Source of the DNA: Halomarina ordinaria
GTDB taxonomy: Archaea > Halobacteriota > Halobacteria > Halobacteriales > Haloarculaceae
DNA length: 64,000 bases
Assembly (NCBI RefSeq): GCF_030553305.1
Contig: NZ_JARRAH010000001.1
Span: 2,170,001 to 2,234,000 of the forward strand
Direction: 5' to 3'
The notes beneath the pieces were generated by a model, which did not search any database, was not told the origin of the DNA, and saw nothing but the letters and a program-made list of their open reading frames with translations. Made by a program: the position numbers and the translations under genes. This document shows, one piece after another, positions 8,300-17,220 of the stretch; position 1 is the stretch's first letter, and each line of letters begins with the position of its first letter.

Positions 8300-9472
8300 G
8301 GAACGTCCGTTATCGTCCTCCGCGTCGGGGAGGCTGATGAGGTTCTCGCGGCCGATTCTGAGCTTGTCGACCCGGTCCTCCTCGTCCATGCTGGAGAGCA
8401 GTTGTGAGACCTTCGCGTTCGACCAGCCGGTCTCGGTGACGATGTCGGCCTGCCGCATCCGTCCGTCGTTGTACTCGAGCAGGCGTTCGACGCGCTCCTC
8501 GTCGCTCAGCAACTCGTCGTCGAGGACCGGACCGCCCATCGGCCCCGTCTCGGCGTCGTCCGGTCCGCCGGAGTCGGGCGCGTCGACGCCCTCCGACACC
8601 GCGGCCGGGGGCGTCGACGACTCAGACGTCCCCCGGTTCGCCGCCCACGGGACGAGGCCCCCGAGGGCGTCCGTGTCCGGGTTACGCCGGAGCGCGTACC
8701 CGCCGATGACGGCGACGACGAGGACGAGGGCGGTGCCGCCGAGTACGGTCGTCATCAGTCCGTCCTCGCCGGACGCGATGTCGCCCATCCCCCGTTCGCG
8801 GTAGGTGATGGTTATCTCGCCGGGTTCGAAGGTCGTCGGACCGCGCCAGGTGAGGACGTCGTTCACCGGGCCGACGGGGGCGCTCTGGACGCCGTGCTCC
8901 GGCGGCGGGTAGACGACGAGACGCTGGTCCTGGGTCAGTCCCGGGAGCCACGTCCCGGAGGTCGTGTTGAACGCGTCGGACACGCGTATGCGGTCGTCCT
9001 CGACGACGCCGAAGGCGGTCCACTCGAACCCGAGGCGGAGGGTTCCGGTCCCGTTCGTGGGGAGGTCGTCCTCGTCGTCGGCCGTGGCGCTCTCGTTGCC
9101 GCCGCTCTCGTTGCCGCCGGTGAGGTTCGCCTCGCGCGTGACGTTCTCGATGGCCATCTCCCGGTCGGTCGCCTCGCTCGCGGCGTCGTTCGCCGCCTCG
9201 AAGGCGTCCATCGACGGACCGGCCTCGGCGCGACCCGCCTCGAAGTCCTCGCCGACGTCGCGGAACGCGGCCGTCTCGTCGGTTCCGTTGAGTTCGTACT
9301 GCGTCTCGACGACGAAGCGCGCGTCGCCGTTCTGTTCGACGTGTATCGCTATCGTCGTCGTCCCCGAATCGACCGGTGCGGCACGCTGTTGTGTCGCCTG
9401 TGTGACCGGCGCGGCGCCGACGACCAGGAGACAGAGTGCAAGACAGAGGGCGAGGCGCGACCCGGTCCGCAT
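8297..9472 (-). CDS. Exported/membrane-anchored protein with C-terminal winged helix
   Basis: This 391-residue protein has a signal peptide (SRLALCLALCLLVVGAAPV, residues 4-22), an extracellular domain rich in acidic residues and Asn-Glu-Ser stretches, a transmembrane helix (about residues 240-262, TTVLGGTALVLVVAVIGGYAL) and a cytoplasmic tail. The tail ends in a winged helix (about residues 325-385: RVERLLEYNDGRMRQADIVT followed by WSNAKVSQLLSSM). This layout is common in haloarchaeal membrane-bound regulators of the DUF7345/DUF7343 kind. The ATG at 9472 is chosen because the signal peptide starts there; an upstream TTG is possible. It is divergent from the exported protein at 9597, which may be a functional partner. 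The target is unknown. Confidence 0.75.
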   Translation of the reverse strand: MRTGSRLALCLALCLLVVGAAPVTQATQQRAAPVDSGTTTIAIHVEQNGDARFVVETQYELNGTDETAAFRDVGEDFEAGRAEAGPSMDAFEAANDAASEATDREMAIENVTREANLTGGNESGGNESATADDEDDLPTNGTGTLRLGFEWTAFGVVEDDRIRVSDAFNTTSGTWLPGLTQDQRLVVYPPPEHGVQSAPVGPVNDVLTWRGPTTFEPGEITITYRERGMGDIASGEDGLMTTVLGGTALVLVVAVIGGYALRRNPDTDALGGLVPWAANRGTSESSTPPAAVSEGVDAPDSGGPDDAETGPMGGPVLDDELLSDEERVERLLEYNDGRMRQADIVTETGWSNAKVSQLLSSMDEEDRVDKLRIGRENLISLPDAEDDNGRS

Positions 9473-9596
9473 ATGTCTCGCAGTCGTTACCCCGTGACGA
9501 AAACGCTTTGCATACGTCAAGACACTGAATATATCCTCGGCTCGTACCGAATGTAAGAGGGTCGATTTTTTATATCATTACGCGTAGTCACGAATA
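9473..9596. promoter_or_regulatory. Divergent promoter region with clear TATA box for 9597
   Basis: For the rightward gene the run ATTTTTTATATCATTA (about 9564-9579) places a TATA box about 27 nt before the ATG at 9597, a textbook leaderless arrangement. On the minus strand, GAGGATATATTCAG (near 9530-9543) is a TATA-like element about 60 nt before the leftward ATG, leaving a short leader. The two elements are back to back, so coregulation is plausible. Confidence 0.6.
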
Positions 9597-10868
9597 ATGG
9601 AACGTGCGCTCGCGGTGGTGCTGGCGCTGTGCTGCGTCCTCTCCATGAGCGCCGCGGCCGTCCCCCTGACCGAGTCCACGCCGCGGGCGGTCGAGCGCGA
9701 CACTCCCCCGGCGGCGATGCCCGTCGTCACGGTGAACGACACCACGAACTACCTCGACCTGAACCGGTCGGAGGACGTCGAAACCGAGTTCGGCACCCCC
9801 GGCATCGACGTGAGTGCCTCGCTCGCCACCGACACCGCCGCCACCCGCGGCGAACTCGACCGACGGGCGCTCGACCGGGCGTACAGCGAGGCGGAGACGA
9901 CCGAGGAGCGCCGCGCGGTCCTGCTCGGGTACACGCAGCGCGCGGAGAACCTGACCGCCGACCTCCGGTCGAGCGAACGCCGGGCGCTCGCACGGTTCGT
10001 CGCCGGACAGTTGTCCGCCGAGCGCTACCTGCAGACGCTGGCGGAGTTGCACGTCGAGGCGGAACGGACCTCGGCGCTCCTCGACCGTCTCGCGACCCTG
10101 CAGCGGCGCACCGACGATGCCGTCCCGGCGTCGCGGCTCAACGCCGTGCAGGCCGACCTCGTCGCCCTCGAGGGGCCGGTCCGCGACCGACTGGCGTCGG
10201 TCTACTCCGGCTCGGAGTCCCCCGAACGCGTGGCCGTCGAGGCGACCGGAACCGGGGTCGTCCTCTCGGTCATCGTCGAGCGCGACGGTCGCCCCGTCTA
10301 CGTCCGCGAAGCCTACCTCGGCGAGATTCGCGAGGCGTCGAGCGGCGAGGACCAGTACGGCGGTATCGACGACATCCAGCGACGCGCCGAGGAACTCTAC
10401 CCGTGGGCCTCCTCGGACGACTTCCCGACCGGCTCCATCCGCATCGACGGACTGGAGGAGGTCTATCGGTTCTCGACACCTCACCCGCAGGGTGAGCTGA
10501 CGACGTTCATCGACGGCCAGAGCGACAGCGTGTTCCGCGAGTACCAGGAGAAGGACCTGGCGCTCGTCCCCGTCACGGAGGTCGAGCGCGGCTCGGAGGC
10601 GGGCCTGGAACTCGCGGTGAGCCGGACCTACCCCGGCGGCCCCGTCCTCGTCGAGACGCGCGCCGGCGACGAATCGGTCAACGCCACGGTCACCGTCGAC
10701 GACGAGGAGGTGGGGACGACGGGCGCAGACGGCGAGCGGTGGGTGCTCATGCCGAGCGGCGACCCCGTCACCGTCAGCGCGACGACGCCCGACGCCGGCC
10801 CGGCGTCGGTGACGGTCCCGCGCCCCGAACCGGACGCGAACGTCACCGTCGGCTCCGAAGGTTCATAA
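9597..10868 (+). CDS. Haloarchaeal exported protein of unknown function (DUF7094/7096-like)
   Basis: This 423-residue protein has an N-terminal signal peptide (RALAVVLALCCVLSMSAAAV, residues 3-22). A helical region (residues 80-200) is rich in Glu/Arg/Ala and likely a coiled coil. C-terminal beta-rich segments include an Ig-like stretch (SVNATVTVDDEEVGTTGADG, near residue 360). No enzyme motif was seen. The family is probably one of the haloarchaeal DUF7094/DUF7096 groups that lie beside membrane winged-helix proteins; I cannot confirm the number. The pilin-like gene follows at once and may be cotranscribed. Confidence 0.7.
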   Translation: MERALAVVLALCCVLSMSAAAVPLTESTPRAVERDTPPAAMPVVTVNDTTNYLDLNRSEDVETEFGTPGIDVSASLATDTAATRGELDRRALDRAYSEAETTEERRAVLLGYTQRAENLTADLRSSERRALARFVAGQLSAERYLQTLAELHVEAERTSALLDRLATLQRRTDDAVPASRLNAVQADLVALEGPVRDRLASVYSGSESPERVAVEATGTGVVLSVIVERDGRPVYVREAYLGEIREASSGEDQYGGIDDIQRRAEELYPWASSDDFPTGSIRIDGLEEVYRFSTPHPQGELTTFIDGQSDSVFREYQEKDLALVPVTEVERGSEAGLELAVSRTYPGGPVLVETRAGDESVNATVTVDDEEVGTTGADGERWVLMPSGDPVTVSATTPDAGPASVTVPRPEPDANVTVGSEGS

Positions 10869-10892
10869 CCGAGAGCGGGACCAGTGTCGGTC

Positions 10893-11360
10893 GTGACCGA
10901 CCGCGCCGTCTCCCCCGTCGTCGCCGTCGTCTGTCTCCTCGCCGTCACGGTCGCGGCGGCGGCGACGGTCGGCGTGTTCGCACAGGGACTCGCCGACTCC
11001 CCGACCGCCGCTCCGGCCCCGACCGCCGCCCTCTCGCTCGCCGTCGACGCCGAGGACGACGAACTCGCGCTCACGCACCGCTCGGGCGACCCCATCGACC
11101 CCGACGACCTCCGCCTGCGCGTCGCCGTCGACGGCGACCCGCTCGCCCGCCAGCCGCCGGTCCCGTTCTTCTCCGCGCGCGGGTTCGAGAGCGGGCCGAC
11201 CGGCGCGTTCAACAGCGCGACCGGCGGGGACTGGCGTGCGGGCGAGACCGCACGCCTCCGGCTCGCGGGGACGAACACCGCCATCGAGGAGGGTTCGCAC
11301 GTGACGGTCCGGGTGTGGGTCGACGGTCGGCCCGTCGCCCGCCTCGGCGTGCGCGCCTGA
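10893..11360 (+). CDS. Type IV pilin-like protein (archaellin/pilin N-terminal domain)
   Basis: This 155-residue protein begins MTDRAVSPVVAVVCLLAVTV, the haloarchaeal class III signal peptide and hydrophobic helix of Pilin_N proteins, processed by a PibD-type prepilin peptidase. Such a peptidase candidate lies in this window at 23124. The rest is a beta-rich secreted domain with Ala/Pro and acidic residues. Two GTG starts exist (10884 and 10893); the second gives the usual short N-terminus. It likely shares a transcript with the exported protein just upstream. Confidence 0.78.
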   Translation: MTDRAVSPVVAVVCLLAVTVAAAATVGVFAQGLADSPTAAPAPTAALSLAVDAEDDELALTHRSGDPIDPDDLRLRVAVDGDPLARQPPVPFFSARGFESGPTGAFNSATGGDWRAGETARLRLAGTNTAIEEGSHVTVRVWVDGRPVARLGVRA

Positions 11361-11371
11361 GGCTCAGGCGG
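11355..11371. terminator. Hairpin between convergent stop codons
   Basis: A perfect 7-base stem (CGCCTGA / TCAGGCG) with a 3-base loop spans the stop codons of the pilin-like gene and the convergent methyltransferase gene. It may end transcription from both sides. No T-run follows, so this is a tentative call. Confidence 0.35.
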
Positions 11372-12017
11372 ACTCGGTCTCGACGGCCTCGGGGGCCGCG
11401 CCGGGGACGCGCGCGACCGTCGTGATGGCGATGTCGGGGCTGTAGGTCGGCCCCATGAAGTGGTGTTCGAACTCGTCGTAGCCCGCCTCGCGGAACATCC
11501 GGTCGGCTTCGGCCTCGTCGTAGAACAGCATGATGGCGTCCGCGAGGCGCTGGAACACCGTCGACTTGGGGTAGTTCGGGCCGACGACGAGCACCGGGCC
11601 GCCGGGCCTGACGACGCGGCGGAACTCGCGCAGCGCGTCGACCGGGTTCGGCCAGTACTCGATGGACCCGGACGACCAGAGCGCGTCGAAGGTGTCGTCG
11701 GCGAACGGGAGGCGTTCGGCGTCGCCGCGGTAGAAGCGCACCTGCTCGTTCTTGCCGAACTTCGCCCACGCCTTCTCCAGCTGGTGGACGCTCTGGTCGA
11801 GGCCGTGGACGTTCTCGGTGCGTTCGAGCAGGCCCTCGGTGGCGAAGCCCGTCCCGCAGCCGACGTCGAGGACGACGTCCCCCTCCTCGACGCCGAAGAG
11901 GTCGAGCGCCTCCGTGCGCATCTCCTCGTTCCAGATGAAGGGGTTGACCTGGTCGTACACCTTCGAGAGATACTTGTAGAACAGCCGCGCCCGCGCCTTG
12001 TTCTCGAGGACTCCCAT
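11364..12017 (-). CDS. SAM-dependent class I methyltransferase (quinone-type)
   Basis: This 217-residue protein has a class I methyltransferase fold. Motif I is VVLDVGCGTGFATEGLL (about residues 48-64), followed by the acidic HGLDQS loop (near residue 73) and FRRVVRPGGPVLVVGPNYPK (near residue 131). It resembles haloarchaeal methyltransferases compared with MPBQ/MSBQ or UbiE-like quinone methyltransferases; substrate is not shown. It lacks a membrane anchor. The ATG at 12017 is used because homology-like sequence starts at once (MGVLENKARARLFYKYLSK). Confidence 0.8.
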   Translation of the reverse strand: MGVLENKARARLFYKYLSKVYDQVNPFIWNEEMRTEALDLFGVEEGDVVLDVGCGTGFATEGLLERTENVHGLDQSVHQLEKAWAKFGKNEQVRFYRGDAERLPFADDTFDALWSSGSIEYWPNPVDALREFRRVVRPGGPVLVVGPNYPKSTVFQRLADAIMLFYDEAEADRMFREAGYDEFEHHFMGPTYSPDIAITTVARVPGAAPEAVETESA

Positions 12018-12298
12018 TACCCGACGTTGGGACGCTCCGCGCATAATCCTGCGGATTCGTCGTCGAAGCAGGTCCACGCCGACACCGTTCCGCGAGCGAC
12101 TGGCGGGAGCGAGCGGGCCGAGGGACCTTCGAGGACGCGAGCGACGCGAGCCTCCGAAGGGGTGACGATGCGCTTTTCGTCCAGATTTTGCCAGCGCGCC
12201 GCGGGCGACCCCGGTGCGTGTCGCCCGAAAGCGCGCGCAGCAAAACGTGGTTCGCAACTACCAAATAGGCCCTTGTCCAACCTTCGTCTGACATAATT
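12018..12298. promoter_or_regulatory. Divergent region upstream of the A-ATPase operon
   Basis: These 281 bases separate the methyltransferase gene and atpH. AT-rich ACCAAATAGG (near 12258-12270) lies about 30 nt before the atpH ATG at 12299 and is the best TATA-like candidate for the operon. No other gene is supported. Confidence 0.4.
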
Positions 12299-12631
12299 AT
12301 GGCGAGACCCGAGGTTCTTGACCGCATCAAAGGGGCCGAGCGCGAGGCCGACGAAATCCTCGCCGAGGCCGAGGACGACCGCGACGAACGCATCGCGGAG
12401 GCCCGAGAGCGCGCGAGCGAGATACGCGCGCAGGCCGAAGCCGAGGCCGACGAGTACGAAGCCGAACGGCTCGCCGAGGCTCGCGCGGGCATCGAGGAGG
12501 AGCGCGAGGCCATCATCGAGGCGGGCGAGGCCGAGCGCGCCGAACTCGAGGCACAGGCGCACGAGCGGGAAGACGAGGTCGTAGAGGAGGTGCTCGACCG
12601 GTTCAAGGAGGCCGTCCATGCTCAGACCTGA
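12299..12631 (+). CDS. atpH: A-type ATP synthase subunit H (peripheral stalk)
   Basis: This 110-residue protein is almost wholly a charged Glu/Ala/Arg coiled coil, as expected for the AhaH/subunit H stator protein that pairs with subunit E. It is the first gene of the operon. The end overlaps the atpI start by 14 nt, so translation is coupled. The TATA-like element is about 30 nt upstream. Confidence 0.88.
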   Translation: MARPEVLDRIKGAEREADEILAEAEDDRDERIAEARERASEIRAQAEAEADEYEAERLAEARAGIEEEREAIIEAGEAERAELEAQAHEREDEVVEEVLDRFKEAVHAQT

Positions 12632-14804
12632 GCGGATGAGCCGGGTGTCGGTGACCGGTTCGAAGAAGGTCATCGACGACGCCATCGAGGCGGTCCACCA
12701 GCTGAACCTGCTGCACGTCACCGACTACGGCGGCGACTGGTCGGGCTTCGAGACGGGGACCCCGCGTCCGGGCGCCGACACCGACGCCGAGCGGCTCGTG
12801 ACGGTCCGCTCGCTCGAGAGCATCCTCGGCATCGAGGACGAGGACGCCGGCCCGGCGCGCATCGTCACCGACGAGGCCCTCGAGGAGGAACTCGAGGACA
12901 TCCGTCAGCGCGTCAACGGCCTCGACGAGCGCCGCGACGACCTGCGCGACGACCTGCGCGACGTCGAGGACCGCATCGACACGATGGAGCCGTTCGCGAC
13001 GCTCAACATCGACCTCGACCTGCTGTCGGGCTACGACACGCTGTCGGTCGCGGTCGGCGAGGGCGACGCCGACGCGGTCCGGCGGGAACTCGACGAGGCC
13101 GGGGTCGACGACTACGAACTGTTCGTCGAGGACGGCGTCGTCGCCGTCTTCGCGCGGACCGACGACCTGGACGACGTGCTCGTCGGCGCCGAGTTCGCGA
13201 CCTACGACGTCCCCGACGCGGAGGGGACGCCGAGCGAGTACCTCGACGAACTCGAACACGAGCGCAAACAGCTCGAATCGAAGCTCACCACCGTCGAGAA
13301 CAAACTGGAGGAGGAGCGCCTCGAGGTCGGCGGTTTCCTGCTCGCCGCCGAGGAGACGCTCTCCATCCGGGTGGAGCGCCGCGAGGCTCCCCTCTCGTTC
13401 GCGACGACGGAGAACGCCTTCGTCGCCGAGGGGTGGGTCCCCACCGCGCGGGTCATCGACCTCGAACGCGGGCTGGAGGAGGAGGTCGGCGAACACGTCG
13501 ACGTCGACGAACTCGAGATAGCCGAGTACGACGGCAAGGGTCGCATCGTCGAGCGCGAGGAGGTCGGCGGCACCCCCGGCGGTCGGCCGGCGGCCGCCGA
13601 TGGCGGCGACGAGGTGGCCGCCGACGGCGGGACCGTCGACGCCGAGCGCGGCCCCGGCGGGTCGACGAACCTCTCGCCGCCGGTCATCCAGAAGAACTCC
13701 GGCGCGGTGAAGCCCTTCGAGACGCTCGTCGAGGTCATCAACCGGCCGAAGTACTCCGAACTCGACCCGACCATCGTCCTGTTCCTCACCTTCCCGGTGT
13801 TCTTCGGGCTGATGATCGGCGACCTCGGGTACGGCCTGCTGTACGTCGCCCTCGGCGGGTGGCTCTACAGTAGCTTCGACAACGAGGCCATCCGGAGCCT
13901 CGGCGGGGTCGGCGTCGTCGCCGGCCTCTCGACGGCCGTCTTCGGCATCCTCTACGGTGAGATCTTCGGGCTGCACGTCCTCGGTGAGGTCCTCTGGGGC
14001 GGCAACCCGCCGGTCCACAAGGGTCTCCAGCCGGGCTACATCGACTACGCGTACTTCTGGCTGGTGATGAGCGTGCTGTTCGGCATCGCCCACCTCACTA
14101 TCGGGTGGGTGTTCGACTTCTACGAGAACCTGGACCACGGCCTCTGGCACGCCGTGACCCACAGCGGGTCGTGGCTCATCATGATGTTCGGGCTGTGGAC
14201 GTGGATCTTCAGCTACGCGCTGGAGGGTACCTCCCCCGAGTTCATGGTCGGGCCGGAGAGCGTCTTCAACGGCAACCCGATGGCTCTCGGGTTCTCCGGA
14301 TTCCCGGAACTCGTCGGCTGGGGTGGCCTGGCGGCGTTCTTCGTCGGCGTCGTACTCCTCGCGCTCGGCGACCGCATCGAAGTCGTCGAGGCGCTGAACG
14401 TGCTGGTCAACGCGCTCTCGTACACCCGTCTCGCGGCGGTGCTGCTGGCGAAGGCCGGGATGGCGTTCGTCATCAACCTGCTCGCGTTCGGTGCCTACGA
14501 GGACAGCGGCGGCGAGTGGCACTTCATCTTCCCGAACTACTCGCTGGAGTACGCGAGCGAACACGGCGAAATCGTCTTCACGGGGCTGATGAACGGCACC
14601 GGCGTCGAGTTCGTCCTCGGCGCCATCGTCGGTATCGTCATCCTGCTCGTCGGGCACGCGCTGGTGCTCGTCCTCGGTATCACGAGCGCGGGCCTGCAGG
14701 CGGTCCGGCTGGAGTACGTCGAGTTCTTCGGCAAGTTCTTCGAGGGCGGCGGCGAGGCGTACGAACCGTTCGGCCGCGAGCGCCACTACACGACCGAGGA
14801 GTAG
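12618..14804 (+). CDS. atpI: A-type ATP synthase subunit I (a), membrane stator
   Basis: This 728-residue protein is the membrane subunit that forms the ion half-channel. The cytoplasmic N-terminal half (residues 1-340) has coiled coil and a Gly/Ala/Asp-rich linker (about residues 315-350). The C-terminal half holds about seven or eight membrane segments, starting PTIVLFLTFPVFFGLMIGDL (near residue 385). The family arginine is expected in ALSYTRLAAVLLAKAGMAF (near residue 600). The start MLRPERMSRVS matches haloarchaeal homologues and overlaps atpH. The ion is presumably a proton. Confidence 0.95.
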   Translation: MLRPERMSRVSVTGSKKVIDDAIEAVHQLNLLHVTDYGGDWSGFETGTPRPGADTDAERLVTVRSLESILGIEDEDAGPARIVTDEALEEELEDIRQRVNGLDERRDDLRDDLRDVEDRIDTMEPFATLNIDLDLLSGYDTLSVAVGEGDADAVRRELDEAGVDDYELFVEDGVVAVFARTDDLDDVLVGAEFATYDVPDAEGTPSEYLDELEHERKQLESKLTTVENKLEEERLEVGGFLLAAEETLSIRVERREAPLSFATTENAFVAEGWVPTARVIDLERGLEEEVGEHVDVDELEIAEYDGKGRIVEREEVGGTPGGRPAAADGGDEVAADGGTVDAERGPGGSTNLSPPVIQKNSGAVKPFETLVEVINRPKYSELDPTIVLFLTFPVFFGLMIGDLGYGLLYVALGGWLYSSFDNEAIRSLGGVGVVAGLSTAVFGILYGEIFGLHVLGEVLWGGNPPVHKGLQPGYIDYAYFWLVMSVLFGIAHLTIGWVFDFYENLDHGLWHAVTHSGSWLIMMFGLWTWIFSYALEGTSPEFMVGPESVFNGNPMALGFSGFPELVGWGGLAAFFVGVVLLALGDRIEVVEALNVLVNALSYTRLAAVLLAKAGMAFVINLLAFGAYEDSGGEWHFIFPNYSLEYASEHGEIVFTGLMNGTGVEFVLGAIVGIVILLVGHALVLVLGITSAGLQAVRLEYVEFFGKFFEGGGEAYEPFGRERHYTTEE

Positions 14805-14984
14805 TCGCGGCTCGACGCCGTTTTTCGGGCGGTAGACCGACCGTACGTAGAGGTACTGCAGGGGTGTCAAACCTTACGATTCGGTACTCTCGCCCCCCGT
14901 AGCCCGTCGAACTTGGGAAGCTTTATGAAGACGCTACGACGAGTCCAAACTGTTCGGTTACGAGCGAACCATCACCCGGAATCC
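14805..14984 (+). promoter_or_regulatory. atpI-atpK spacer with terminator-like and promoter-like stretches
   Basis: The 180-base spacer contains GACGCCGTTTTTCGG (near 14815), a T-run that could partly end transcripts, and AAGCTTTATGAAG (near 14918-14930), a TATA-like run. A second promoter here would let the very abundant c-ring subunit be made separately. This is inference from composition. Confidence 0.35.
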
Positions 14985-15242
14985 ATGCTAGAACTCGCCA
15001 TCGCGTTCGTCAGCAGTATCGCACCGCTCCTTCAGCAAGGTCCCGCCATCGAAGCCGCCGGTCTCGCCGCGCTCGCGGTGGGGCTCGCCGCGTTCGGTGC
15101 GGGGTACTCCCAGCGCGGTATCGGTGCCGCCGCGGTCGGCGCCATCGCAGAGGACGACTCCATGTTCGGCCGTGGCCTCATCCTGACGGTCCTGCCGGAG
15201 ACGCTGGTCATCCTCGCGCTGGTCGTCGTCTTCGTCGTCTAA
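14985..15242 (+). CDS. atpK: A-type ATP synthase subunit K (c, proteolipid ring)
   Basis: This 85-residue protein has two membrane helices (AAGLAALAVGLAAFGAGYSQ near residue 24; LILTVLPETLVILALVVVFV near residue 65). The Glu in LPETLVI is the ion-binding carboxylate of the c-ring. The Gly/Ala-rich first helix and a short polar loop (SQRGIGAAAVGAIAED) are typical. The ATG at 14985 is used; an upstream in-frame ATG would add 24 residues with no c-subunit character. Confidence 0.93.
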   Translation: MLELAIAFVSSIAPLLQQGPAIEAAGLAALAVGLAAFGAGYSQRGIGAAAVGAIAEDDSMFGRGLILTVLPETLVILALVVVFVV

Positions 15243-15263
15243 ACGCCCCCCGCCTTCTACATT

Positions 15264-15842
15264 ATGAGCCTTGATACAGTCGTAGAGGACATTCGAGACG
15301 AGGCCCGCGCGCGTGCGGAGGAGATTCGGTCGGACGCCGACGAGCGTGCCGAGCGAATCGTCGCCGACGCCGAGGCCGACGCCGAAGAGCTCCTCGAAGA
15401 ACGAAAGCGGGAGGTGGAACGACAGATCGACCAGGAGCGCGAGCAGAAGCTCTCGAGCGCGAAACTCCAGACGAAGCAGGCCCGCCTCGAGGCGCGCCGC
15501 GACGTGCTGGAGGACGTCCGCGGCTCCGTCGAGGAGCGCATCGCGTCGATGGAGGAGGACCGCGAGGAACTCACCCGCGCGCTGCTCGAGGACGCCGTCG
15601 AGGAGTTCGACGACGACGCCGAGAAACAGGTCTCCGGTCGCGCCGACGACGAGGCGCTGTTGCTCGCCATCCTCGCGGACTACGAGAACTGCGAGTACGC
15701 GGGGAGCGTCGACTGCCTCGGCGGCGTCGTCGTCGAGAGCGAGGGCTCGCGCGTCCGCGTGAGCAACACGTTCGACTCCGTCCTGGAGGACGTCTGGGAG
15801 GACAACCTCCGGGACGTCAGCGCCACCCTGTTCGACCAATGA
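15264..15842 (+). CDS. atpE: A-type ATP synthase subunit E (peripheral stalk)
   Basis: This 192-residue protein has a long N-terminal coiled coil of Glu/Arg/Ala (residues 5-100) and a globular C-terminal domain (ALLLAILADYENCEYAG and GGVVVESEGSRVRVSNTFDS), as in archaeal subunit E, which binds the A/B head. It follows atpK by 21 nt and overlaps atpC by 4 (ATGA). Confidence 0.93.
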   Translation: MSLDTVVEDIRDEARARAEEIRSDADERAERIVADAEADAEELLEERKREVERQIDQEREQKLSSAKLQTKQARLEARRDVLEDVRGSVEERIASMEEDREELTRALLEDAVEEFDDDAEKQVSGRADDEALLLAILADYENCEYAGSVDCLGGVVVESEGSRVRVSNTFDSVLEDVWEDNLRDVSATLFDQ

Positions 15843-16894
15843 GTTCCCGCAACGAGGCAGCGAACTACGAATACGTCACGGCCCGGGCGCACGCCCGCCG
15901 CGCGGCCCTCTTCGACGCGGACGACTACCGGAAGCTCGTCCGCATGGGCCCCGGCGAGATCGCCCGGTTCATGGAGGAGACCGAGTACGAGGAGGAGATG
16001 AACGCCCTCGGCGCGCGGTACTCCGGCGTGGACCTCATCGAGTACGCGCTCAACCGCAACCTGGCGAAGCACTTCAACGACATGCTCGACTTCTCGGAGG
16101 GGAAGCTGTACGACTACCTCGCACGCTACCTCCGGAAGTTCGACGCCTGGAACGTGAAGACCGTCATCCGCGGCATCTACTCGAACGCCGACCGCCAGGA
16201 CATCGAGGACGACCTCATCCGGGCGGGCGAACTCGACGACCGGACGCTGACGCGGCTGGTCGAGGCCGACTCCATCGAGACGGTCGTCGAGGTCCTCCAC
16301 GGGACGCGCTTCGGCGAGTCGCTGGAGGCCGCCTACGAGGACTACGAGGCGGCGGGCGTGCTCGTCCCGCTCGAGAACGCCGTCGACCGCGCGTACTACC
16401 GGTCGCTGCTGACGGGCCTCCCGTCGCAGACCAACCGCGCGACGCGGCTCTACATCGAGTTCCTCGAGGCCGAGATCGACTTCCGGAACATGCGCAACGC
16501 CCTGCGCCTCGCGCGCAGCGGCGCCGACATCGCCCCCGCCGAGTACTTCATTCCCGGGGGCCGTCTGTTCAAGCAAGAGGAGTTGAACCAGCTGGTCTCG
16601 AACCCCGACCAGCTCGTCGAGCGCATCCGCGACAGCACCTACGGGAAGGACCTCGACGACGCCCTCGACCGCCTCGACGCGGCCGGGAGCCTCATCGAGT
16701 TCGAGCGCGCGCTCGAACGGGCGCTCCTCGAGTACTCGAGCACCATGTCCAGTCGCTATCCGCTTTCGGTCTGCCCGGTCCTCGCGTACATCCTGGCGAA
16801 GGAGCGCGAGGTGGACAACATCCGCGCCATCGCGCGCGGGACCGAGGCCGGCCTCTCGAACGAGGAGATCGAACAGGAGCTGGTGGTTCGATGA
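15839..16894 (+). CDS. atpC: A-type ATP synthase subunit C (central stalk adaptor)
   Basis: This 351-residue protein matches the archaeal subunit C / V-type d family, the funnel that joins the rotor stalk to the c-ring. It is an all-helical acidic protein with [16 protein letters not shown] near the start and [20 protein letters not shown] near residue 315, the conserved C-terminal helix. It overlaps atpE and atpF by 4 nt each. Confidence 0.93.
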   Translation: MSSRNEAANYEYVTARAHARRAALFDADDYRKLVRMGPGEIARFMEETEYEEEMNALGARYSGVDLIEYALNRNLAKHFNDMLDFSEGKLYDYLARYLRKFDAWNVKTVIRGIYSNADRQDIEDDLIRAGELDDRTLTRLVEADSIETVVEVLHGTRFGESLEAAYEDYEAAGVLVPLENAVDRAYYRSLLTGLPSQTNRATRLYIEFLEAEIDFRNMRNALRLARSGADIAPAEYFIPGGRLFKQEELNQLVSNPDQLVERIRDSTYGKDLDDALDRLDAAGSLIEFERALERALLEYSSTMSSRYPLSVCPVLAYILAKEREVDNIRAIARGTEAGLSNEEIEQELVVR

Positions 16895-17220
16895 GCCAGG
16901 AGATCGCCGTCATCGGGAGTCCGGACTTCACCGCGGGGTTCCGCCTCGCGGGCGTGCGCCGCTTCGCCAACATCCCCGACGACGACATGAGCGAGGAGCT
17001 CGACGGTGCCGTCGAGCAGATGCTCGCGGACGACGAGGTCGGCATCATCGTGATGCACGACGAGGACCTCGACCACCTCTCGCGCGGGGTGCGCCAGGAC
17101 GTCGAGACGAGTGTCGAACCCGTCCTGGTCACGCTGGGCGGGGCCGCCGGGAGCGGCGGACTGCGCGAGCAGATCAAACGTGCCATCGGTATCGACCTGA
17201 TGGAAGAAGACCAACAATGA
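16891..17220 (+). CDS. atpF: A-type ATP synthase subunit F
   Basis: This 109-residue protein belongs to the V-type F-subunit family of the central stalk. It starts [21 protein letters not shown], the family's opening beta strand and loop, and keeps [11 protein letters not shown]-type sequence near residue 50. It overlaps atpC and atpA by 4 nt each. Confidence 0.93.
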   Translation: MSQEIAVIGSPDFTAGFRLAGVRRFANIPDDDMSEELDGAVEQMLADDEVGIIVMHDEDLDHLSRGVRQDVETSVEPVLVTLGGAAGSGGLREQIKRAIGIDLMEEDQQ